Assembly: GCF_014127285.1 (NCBI RefSeq)
Contig: NZ_CP059901.1
Span: forward strand, 3,472,001 to 3,536,000
Reading direction: 5' to 3'
Source: Mumia sp. ZJ1417
Lineage (GTDB): Bacteria > Actinomycetota > Actinomycetes > Propionibacteriales > Nocardioidaceae
DNA: 64,000 nucleotides
Part shown: one piece after another, positions 52,630 through 61,200 of the stretch
Layout: the number at the start of each line of letters is the position of its first letter
Numbering within the stretch: the stretch's first letter is position 1
Notes under the pieces: generated by a model
Database searches by the model: none
The model's input: only the letters and a program-made list of their open reading frames with translations
Told to the model about the DNA's origin: nothing
Program-made: the position numbers and the translations under genes

Positions 52630-53445
52630 ATGAGCGCCCCTCCGACGACGCGCACCCGCGTCATGTCCGCCGACGGGACTGCGATCGGGGTCACCCGGCG
52701 CGGAAGCGGGCCTCCCGTGGTGCTGGTCGACGGCGCCCTCACATCAAGCCGCACTGATCCTGGCCGGCCGCTCGCCGCCGCGCTCGCGACACGGTTCACC
52801 GTGTACGACTACGACCGCCGCGGACGCGGGACCAGCGGCGACACTCCCCCGTACACACCGGCCCGCGAGGTCGACGACCTGACGGCCGTGATCGCCCACG
52901 CGGGCCCGGGCGCCTGCCTCTTCGGGATGTCGTCCGGTGCCGCGCTCGCGCTGGAAGCGGTCGCCGCAGGCCTCCCCGTACGACGCCTGGCCGTCTACGA
53001 GCCCCCGTACACCGGCGAGGTCACCGGCCCTGCCGACGTCCGCCGCATGCGCAACGAGCTCGAGGCGATCCTGGCCGACGACGCGCGCGGGTCCGCGCGG
53101 TACGGCGACGCGGTCGCGCGGCTGATGGCGACGACCGGCATGCCTCAGGAGATGGTGACGCTTGTCCGGCACACCCCCGTGTGGCGGGAGTACGAGGCGC
53201 TGGCGCCGACCCTCGCGTACGACCTCGCGCTGCTCGACGACGGGATCGTGCCACGCCGCCGGTTCGAGCACGTCGACGTCCCGACGCTCGTCCTCGACGG
53301 CGCCGCGAGCCCGGAGCTGCTGCGCCGTCCGTCACGGATCGTGGCGTGCCTCGTGAGCGCCGCCGCGTACCAGTCGCTCCCGGACCAGACCCACGACGTC
53401 GATCCGACGGTCCTCGCGCCCATCCTCGCGGACTTCTTCGCCTGA
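52630..53445 (+). CDS. Alpha/beta-hydrolase fold protein
   Basis: This 271-residue alpha/beta hydrolase has the nucleophile elbow LFGMSSGAALALEA (GxSxG) at about residue 105, YDYDRRGRGTSGD as the oxyanion region, and LPDQTHDVDP near the C-terminus with the catalytic His. It most resembles small esterases or haloperoxidase-like proteins; the substrate is unknown. In-frame ATG codons at 52597, 52630 and 52663 are all possible; the middle one is chosen for length, with modest support. It is convergent with the GMC oxidoreductase. Confidence 0.82.
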   Translation: MSAPPTTRTRVMSADGTAIGVTRRGSGPPVVLVDGALTSSRTDPGRPLAAALATRFTVYDYDRRGRGTSGDTPPYTPAREVDDLTAVIAHAGPGACLFGMSSGAALALEAVAAGLPVRRLAVYEPPYTGEVTGPADVRRMRNELEAILADDARGSARYGDAVARLMATTGMPQEMVTLVRHTPVWREYEALAPTLAYDLALLDDGIVPRRRFEHVDVPTLVLDGAASPELLRRPSRIVACLVSAAAYQSLPDQTHDVDPTVLAPILADFFA

Positions 53446-53452
53446 CCCCGCA

Positions 53453-53511
53453 CGCGTTGGTGACTCCGTGGTCACCGCGCCGGCGCGGGTGACCACTCAC
53501 GCACCGACGCG
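53453..53511. terminator. Long mismatched palindrome between convergent genes
   Basis: Two 24-base arms (53453-53476 and 53488-53511) match at 19 positions, with mismatches grouped in the middle of each arm, around a GC-rich centre. The GMC oxidoreductase stop (53497) lies inside the right arm. It is a probable bidirectional terminator. Confidence 0.5.
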
Positions 53512-55119
53512 CGCGCCGCCCACCCGCGCCGGCGGCAGGACGCGCCCCCGCAGCAGGTCAGCAGCCTTCTCGCCGACCATGATCGTCGGCGCGTTGGTGT
53601 TGCCGCGCGGCACGACCGGCATGACCGACGCATCCACCACCCGCAGTCCCACGACTCCCCGCACCCGCAGCTCCGGATCGACGACCGCGGCCTCCCCGTC
53701 GCCCATGGCGCAGGTGCCGACGGGATGGAACAGCGTCTGGGTCTGCGCCCGGGCGTGCGCGACGAGCTCGGCCTCGGTCGGCACCGCGCGCCGCGCCGAG
53801 GGCAGCCACAGATCCTTGAGGAAGCGCGCGAGCGGCCCCGACGCCACGGTCTCGAGGAGCCGCTGCGTCCCGGCGACCATCGCATCGAGGTCGGACTGGT
53901 CGTCGTAGTAGGCGGCGTCGATCTCCGGGTGCCAGGTCGGGTCCGCCGACCGCAGCCGGAGCGACCCGCGGCTCGCGACGCTGACCAGCGTCGGCGCGAT
54001 CGTCATCGACCGGACCTGAGGCTCGTGCATGCCGTTGTCGTAGAACGCGCTCGGCGCGACGTGCGCCTGGAGATCGGGTGCCGCGAGCCCGTCACGGGTG
54101 GCGAAGAACGCCCCCGCCTCACCGACGTTCGAGGCGAGCGGCCCCTTGCCGGTCGCCTTCCAGCGCAGGAGGTTGCCGAGCGTCGACGCCTCCGCGAGGT
54201 CGGTCGAGTCCCTGGTCGCCCAGACGAGCGGCAGCGCCGGGTGGTCGTGGAGGTTGGCGCCGACACCGGGCAGGTCGGCGACGACGTCGATGCCGTGCTC
54301 GCGCAGGTGGGCCGCCGGGCCGATGCCGGAGAGCATGAGGACCTGCGGGCTGTTGACCGCGCCGCCGGACAGCACGACCTCGCGCTCGGCGCGGGCGATC
54401 TGCTCGCCGCCGGCCACGCGGTACGCGACGCCGGTGGCCCGCCCGCCCTCGATCACGATCCGCGTGACCAGCGCCCCGGTCAGCACGGTGAGGTTCGGGC
54501 GAATGAGCGCCGGGCGCAGATAGGCGTCGACCACGGACCAGCGCCGGCCCTTGCGGCACGTGACCTGATAGAGCCCCGCGCCCTCCTGCGACTCGCCGTT
54601 GAAGTCGTCGGTCGCCTTCAGGCCCGAGGCCACCGCCGACTCGACCCACGCCTCGCTCAGCGGGTGGGTGTAGACGCGGTCCTCGACACGCACCGGGCCG
54701 TGCTGCCCGTGGTACGGGCCCGCGAGGCGGGTGTTGCCCTCGGAACGCAGGAAGTACGGAAGGACGTCCTCGTACCCCCATCCGGTCGCGCCGTGCGCAT
54801 CGCGCCACGTGTCGTAGTCGACCCGGTTGCCGCGGATGTAGATCATCGCGTTCATCGACGAGCAGCCGCCGAGCGCCTTCATGCGTGGCCAGTACGCCCT
54901 GCGGCCGCCGAGCTGCTTCTGAGCGACCGTGCTGTAGCCCCAGTCCCAGCGGGTCTTGATGAGGTTCGCGAAGGCGGCCGGGATCGCGATCTCGTCGGCG
55001 TCGTCGACCGGCCCGGCCTCCAGCAGGAGGACGGACACGGACGGGTCCTCCGTGAGCCTCGTCGCGACCACCGCTCCGGCACTGCCGGCACCCACCACCA
55101 CGTAGTCGTACGACGTCAT
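53497..55119 (-). CDS. GMC-family FAD oxidoreductase (choline dehydrogenase-like)
   Basis: This 540-residue flavoprotein of the glucose-methanol-choline family has the FAD-binding motif YVVVGAGSAGAVVA at the N-terminus and GGCSSMNAMIYIRGN and SGGAVNSPQVLMLSGIGPA as the two GMC signatures. The C-terminal TLFHPVGTCAMGDG has the active-site His, and a second conserved pair lies in PRGNTNAPTIMVGEKAAD. It would oxidise an alcohol; choline is only one possibility. The ATG at 55119 fits the start of the FAD motif; an upstream alternative at 55173 would lie in the palindrome-rich promoter. Confidence 0.92.
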   Translation of the reverse strand: MTSYDYVVVGAGSAGAVVATRLTEDPSVSVLLLEAGPVDDADEIAIPAAFANLIKTRWDWGYSTVAQKQLGGRRAYWPRMKALGGCSSMNAMIYIRGNRVDYDTWRDAHGATGWGYEDVLPYFLRSEGNTRLAGPYHGQHGPVRVEDRVYTHPLSEAWVESAVASGLKATDDFNGESQEGAGLYQVTCRKGRRWSVVDAYLRPALIRPNLTVLTGALVTRIVIEGGRATGVAYRVAGGEQIARAEREVVLSGGAVNSPQVLMLSGIGPAAHLREHGIDVVADLPGVGANLHDHPALPLVWATRDSTDLAEASTLGNLLRWKATGKGPLASNVGEAGAFFATRDGLAAPDLQAHVAPSAFYDNGMHEPQVRSMTIAPTLVSVASRGSLRLRSADPTWHPEIDAAYYDDQSDLDAMVAGTQRLLETVASGPLARFLKDLWLPSARRAVPTEAELVAHARAQTQTLFHPVGTCAMGDGEAAVVDPELRVRGVVGLRVVDASVMPVVPRGNTNAPTIMVGEKAADLLRGRVLPPARVGGARVGA

Positions 55120-55132
55120 GGCGGAAGTGTGG

Positions 55133-55145
55133 CATGTGTCACATG
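55133..55145. promoter_or_regulatory. Palindrome before the GMC oxidoreductase gene
   Basis: CATGTGTCACATG is a perfect six-base-arm palindrome with a one-base centre, 14 bases before the GMC start. It is a candidate repressor site for that gene. Confidence 0.4.
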
Positions 55146-55158
55146 TCCCTGGAAAACA

Positions 55159-55195
55159 TGAGGCTTGCCTCACGAAAATGTTGAGGTTTCCCTCA
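55159..55195. promoter_or_regulatory. Two tandem TGAGG-N4-CCTCA palindromes in the fatty acid synthase promoter
   Basis: TGAGG-CTTG-CCTCA (55159-55172) and TGAGG-TTTC-CCTCA (55182-55195) are identical inverted repeats 23 bases apart start to start, close to two helical turns. The outer edges extend to AAACATGAGG and CCTCATGTTT, so the whole block is itself symmetric. It lies 56 bases before the synthase GTG. Cooperative binding of a dimeric lipid-responsive regulator is inferred. Confidence 0.6.
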
Positions 55196-55250
55196 TGTTT
55201 GGGTCATCATGAGACCTTCCGGCATCTACCTGAGGAAGTTCGAGGGACAC

Positions 55251-58200
55251 GTGACGATCATCGACACCCCGACCACCCGGACGACGCACGTCGACCACCG
55301 TTCGCGGCTGATCGACGCTCTGAACGGCGGTACGCCCTACGCCGTCGCCTTCGGCGGCCAGGGCAGCCCCTGGCTCGAACCCCTGAGCGAGCTGCTCCGT
55401 ACGTTCGCCCTCGGCTCCTCGATGCACGCCCTCTGCGCGGACGCCGAGTCCCGGCTCGAGCCCGTATGGGGTGAGCTCGCACGGCTCCCGTACGCCTTCA
55501 CCCCGCTGGCCTGGGCCGACGCCCTCGCCGTCGCCGAGTCCGCCGCGTCCGACGACGCGCCCGCGACCCCCGACGCCGACCTGCTCGCCCAGCCTGCCGT
55601 CTCCGTGCCCGGTATCGCGCTGGCCCAGCTCGCCGGCCTCCAGGCGCTCGCACTGCAGGGCCTGGACCCCGCCGCGACGCCGCCGACCGCCGTCGTGAGC
55701 CACTCCCAGGGCGTGCTCGCCGCCGAGGTGCTCGCCGGCCGCGACCCCGCCGACGTCCTCGCGCTGGCCCGCCTCGTCGGCGCCGGCATCCAGCTCGCCG
55801 CCCAGCGCGCCGGCCTGCTCGGCGACACGATGCTCGCCGTACGCCGCGTCGACCCGGCCGAGGTCGAGCGCCTCCTCGCCACGATCGACGGCGTCGACGT
55901 CGACCTCGCCCTGCGCAACGGCCGCCGTACGGTCGTCCTGAGCGGCCCCGCCGCCGACCTCGTCACCGTCCAGCGCCGCCTCGAGGCCGAGGCCAAGACC
56001 CAGGCCGCCCTGCGCGAGCGCAAGGTGACCGGCGGTACGCCGTTCTCGCCCGTCTTCGAGACCCTCGACCCGCGTGCGGCCTTCCACCACCACGGGCTGC
56101 GCCCCGCCGGCGAGCTGGTCGCCACCTGGGCAAAGGCGTGCGGGCTCGACCCGGAGTGGGCGCGCGACGTCGCCGTCCGCGCCGTCATCGCCCCCGGAGA
56201 CTGGGTCGACGCCCTGGAGTCCGCGCTCGACTCCGGCCCGGAGTGGATCCTCGATCTCGGACCGGGCAACCTCGCCTCGCTGCTCGCCGACTACGAGGCG
56301 ACAGCCCGCGGCGTCGGGCTCGTCGCGCCCGCCACCCGTGAGGGCCACCGCGCGCTCACGACGCCGGGCGCCGCGCCCCGCCGACGCGAGGCCTGGGCGT
56401 CCTTCGCCCCGAAGCCCGTCACGCTGCCCGACGGCCGTACGGTGCTCGAGACCCGCTTCACCCGCCTGACCGGTCGCTCGCCGATCCTCCTCGCGGGCAT
56501 GACGCCCACGACCGTCGACCCGGCCATCGTGGCCGCTGCGGCGAACGCCGGCTTCTGGGCCGAGCTCGCCGGCGGCGGGCAGGTCACCGAGGGCATCTTC
56601 GCCGAGAACGTCGGCACGCTCGACGACCTGCTCGACGACGGACGTACGTACGCGTTCAACGCGCTCTACCTCGACCCGTACCTGTGGAAGATGCAGCTCG
56701 GCCAGCAGCGCCTGGTCCAGCGCGCCCGCGCCACAGGGTCCGCCGTCGACGCCGTCGTCGTCAGCGCCGGCATCCCCGACCTCGCCGACGCCGTCGCGCT
56801 CGTCGAGGAGCTGCGCGAGTCCGGCATCTCGTACGTGGTGTTCAAGCCCGGCACCGTCAAGCAGATCCGCGAGGTGCTCGCGATCGCCCGCGAGGTCGCG
56901 CCCACTCCGATCGTCGTGCACGTCGAGGGCGGCAAGGCCGGCGGCCACCACTCCTGGGAGGACCTCGACGACCTCCTCCTCACCACGTACGCGCAGCTGC
57001 GTGCGCTGGACAACGTCGTCGTCTGCGTCGGTGGCGGCATCGGCACGCCCGACGCCGCATCGGCCTACCTGACCGGCGCGTGGGCACGCCGCCACGGCTA
57101 TCCGGCGATGCCGCTCGACGGCATCCTCATCGGCACCGCGGCGATGGCGACCCTCGAGGCGACCACGTCGCCGCAGGTCAAGCAGATGCTCGTCGACACC
57201 CCCGGCACGCCCGAGTGGGTCGGAGCCGGCCGCGCCGACGCCGGCATGGCATCCGGGCGCAGCCAGCTCGGCGCCGACATCCACGAGATCGACAACGCCG
57301 CCTCGCGCGCCGGACGCCTCCTCGACGAGGTCGCCGGTGACACCGAGGCCGCGCAGCAGCGGCGCGACGAGATCATCGCCGCGATCGCCCCGACGGCCAA
57401 GCCGTACTTCGGCGACGTCACCGAGATGACGTACACGGCCTGGCTGGCGCGCTTCGCCGACCTCGCCTACACCGACCGCTGGCTCGACGTGACCCTGCGC
57501 GACCGGTTCCACGCGATGATCCAGCGTGCCGAGGCCCGCCTCCACTCCGCCGACCACGGCGAGATCGCGACGCTGTTCGCCGAGGGTGCGGACGTCGAGG
57601 ACCCGCACGCCGCGCTCGCGACGCTGCTCGCCTCGTACCCGAAGGCGACGGAGGTGACCCTCCACCCGGCCGACGTGCCGTTCTTCGTCGAGGTGTGCCG
57701 CCGCCCGGGCAAGCCGGTGCCGTTCGTGCCGGTGCTCGACGGCGACGTCCGCCGCTGGTACCGCTCGGACTCGCTCTGGCAGGCCCACGACGCGCGGTAC
57801 GACGCGGACGCCGTCTGCATCATCCCCGGGACCGTCGCGGTCGCCGGGATCACGCAGGTCGACGAGCCCGTCGCCGACCTCCTGCGCCGCTTCGAGGACG
57901 AGACGGTCGACGACGTCCTGACCGCCGGTGCGCTCACCTCGCGCGTCGCGGGTCGCCGTCGCGTCGACGCCGCCGACGACGTGCTGGGTCTCGTCCTCGC
58001 CGCGCCGGACGTCTCGTGGGCGGGCCGTACGGTCCGCAACCCCGTCCACCGCCTCGGCACCGACTGGGTCATCGTCGAGCCGGCACGCGCCGAGCACGCC
58101 GAGACCGGTGCCGTCCTGCGTACCGAGGGTGAGACCGCCGTGCTCGAGGTCGGCCTCGGCGGCGGCCGTACCCTGACCGTCCGCCTCCAGGTCGCCGACG

Positions 58201-61200
58201 CCGCCGACGGTGGCGCCCCGGTCATCACCGCAGACGACGCGGTGACGGCGATGCGCGATCTCGCGGGCCTCGCGGCCGGCGACGCGCTCCCGACGGTCGA
58301 GGGCGACGTCGCCCGCGCGGCCGTGACGTGGTCCGGCGACCTCGGCTCCGACCACGCCGCGGTCAGCTCCGGACCGCTCGTCCCCGGCGCCCGTCCCGCC
58401 CCCGACGCACTCGTCGGGCTCGCGTGGCCTGCCGTCTTCGCCGTGCTGTCGCACGCGCACGGCGACAGCGCCGTACCGCTCGTCGAGGGCATGCTCGACC
58501 TCGTCCACCTGGACCACGCGATCGCTCTCGCGGGCGAGCTGCCTCACGAGACGACGACGCTGGTCGTCGAGGCGCGCCTCGCCGACGTCACCGACACCGG
58601 TGTCGGGCGCGTCGTGACGATCGACGTGACCGTCCGTACGGAGGCCGGTGCCGCGGTCGCCACGATGCGCGAGCGCTTCGCGATCCGCGGCCGTACCGGC
58701 GCCGCCGACCTCACCGACCCCGTCATCGCCGGCGGCGCGGCACGCGGCCCGGTGGCCGACACCCCGCGCCGTACCCGCGCCGAGAAGACCGTCGTCGCCC
58801 CGAGCGACCTGCGGGCCTTCGCGGCCGTCACCGGCGACCACAACCCGATCCACACCAGCACTGCCGCGGCCCGCCTGGCCGGGCTGGGCGAGCCGATCGT
58901 CCACGGCATGTGGCTGTCGGCGGCCGCGCAGCACCTGCTGGCACCGCGCCGCATCGACGGTTGGACCACGCGCTTTCTCGCCCCGGTACGCCCGGGCGCC
59001 GAGGTCGAGCTGCGCGCTGTCCGTACGGGGCTGGACTCCGGCGCAGAGATCGTCGAGGTCACCGGACGCAGCGAGGGCGAGCTCGTCCTTGCCGCGACCG
59101 CGCGGACCTTCGCCCCGCGGACCGCGTACGCGTTCCCCGGGCAGGGCATCCAGCACGCCGGCATGGGGATGGCCGGCTACCAGCGCAGCAAGGCGGCGCG
59201 TGAGACCTGGGACCGGGCCGACGCGCACACCCGCGAGGTGCTCGGGTTCTCGATCCTCACCGTGGTGCGCGACAACCCGACGGTCGTCGTCGCCCACGGC
59301 GTGACGCACAAGCACCCCGACGGCGTCCTGTTCCTCACGCAGTTCACCCAGGTCGCGATGGCCGTCCTCGGCTCTGCGCAGATCGCCGAGCTGCGTGAGG
59401 CCGGCGCGTTCGTCGACGACGCGATGCTGGCGGGCCACTCGGTCGGCGAGTACAACGCGCTGTCGGCGGTCTCCGGCGTCATCAGCCTGGAGGCCGTGAT
59501 CGAGGTCGTGTTCCAGCGCGGCTCGGTCATGCACACGCTCGTCCCGCGCGACGCCGAGGGCCGCAGCGACTACCGTCTCGCGGCGATCCGGCCGAGCCAG
59601 ATCGGGCTCGACGACGACGCGGTCGCCCCGTACGTGGCGCGCATCGCCGAGGAGACCGGCGAGTTCCTGGAGATCGCGAACTACAACCTGCGCGGCTCGC
59701 AGTACGCGATCGCCGGAACGGTGAAGGGGCTCGCGGCGCTCGAGGCGGACATCACGAAGCGTCGCGCCGAGTTCGGCGGCAAGGCCGCGTTCATCCTCGT
59801 CCCGGGTATCGACGTACCGTTCCACAGCCGCGTCCTGCGTGGTGGCGTGCCGGACTTCCGTACGCGCCTCGAGGAGCTGCTGCCGGAAACGATCGATCCC
59901 GCGATCCTGCTCGGGCGCTACGTCCCGAACCTGGTGCCGCGGCCGTTCACGCTCGACCGCGCGTTCATCGCCGAGATCGCCGAGACGGTTCCGTCGGAGC
60001 CGCTCAACGAGGTGCTCGCCGACTATGACGCGTGGGCCGCGACGCCGGGCCAGCTGGCGCGGCGCCTCCTCGTGGAGCTGCTCGCCTGGCAGTTCGCGAG
60101 CCCGGTGCGCTGGATCGAGACGCAGGACCTGATGTTCGGCGACCTCGGCGTCGAGCGGTTCGTCGAGGTCGGCGTGGGCAACGCGCCGACCGTCGCCAAC
60201 CTCGCGTCGTCGACCCTCAAGCTCCCGACCTCGCCCGACCGCCCGATCGAGGTGCTCAACATCGAGCGGGACGCGGCGGCGGTCTTCGCGACCGACACCG
60301 ACCCGGAGCGGGAGCCCTCGGCGGTCGAGGACAAGCCGGTCGAGCCTGTCGAGACCCCCCAGTCGGCCGGGGCTGCAACGGTTCCCTCCCCCGCTGCAGC
60401 ACCGGTCTCCTCCTCGGCCGAGCGACCGGCCGACCTCGCGTTCGACGCCGCCGACGCCACCAAGGTCCTGCTGGCCTGGTGGACCAAGATGCGGCTCGAC
60501 CAGATCGGTGCCGCCGACTCCATCGAGTCGCTGTGCGACGGCGCGTCCTCGCGACGCAACCAGCTGCTCGTCGACCTTGGCGGCGAGCTGTCGCTCGGCG
60601 CGATCGACGGTGCGGCCGACGCCGACCTCCCGACGCTGTCGGGTCAGGTCAAGGGACTCGCTCGCGCGTACAAGCCGTTCGGTCCGGTCCTCGCGACCGC
60701 CCTCGGCGACCACCTGACCAAGGTCCTCGGCCCGACCGGCAAGCGCCAGGCCGCGATCGCGGAGCGCGTCACCGGCGCGTGGCAGCTCGGCCCCGGTTGG
60801 GCGAGCCACGTGACCGCCGAGCTCGCACTCGCGACCCGCGAGGGCACGAGCGTACGAGGCGGCGCGTTCGGTGACCTGAACGTCGCCGCAGGTTTCGACG
60901 CGGCCGTCGACGCCGCCGTCCAGGCCATCGGTGCCCGCCACGGTGTCGCGGTCGCGCTGCCGAGCGCCGGTGGTGGCGGCGACGTCACCGTCGACGCCGC
61001 CGCGCTCGGTGAGATCACCGCCGGCATCACCGGTCCGGACGGCGTGCTGGCCTCCACGGCACGGCACCTGCTCGCGAAGCTGGGCGTGGCGCCGACCGCG
61101 GAGACGACGGCGAGCGCGACCAGCGACGCCGACGCCGCCGTGCTCGCGCAGGTCGAGGCTGAGCTCGGCACCGAGTGGGCGCGGCTGACCGCTCCAGCGT

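Noticed and set aside
55209-55211. ATG as the start of the fatty acid synthase
   Set aside because: It is in frame but lacks a ribosome-binding site, and the usual FAS-I N-terminus matches the GTG at 55251, which has one.
55170-61067. A 1965-codon open frame antisense to fas
   Set aside because: It is opposite the recognisable FAS-I domains. Its translation is repetitive Arg/Gly/Asp/Val-rich sequence without any domain, as expected where GC-rich codons suppress stops on the other strand.
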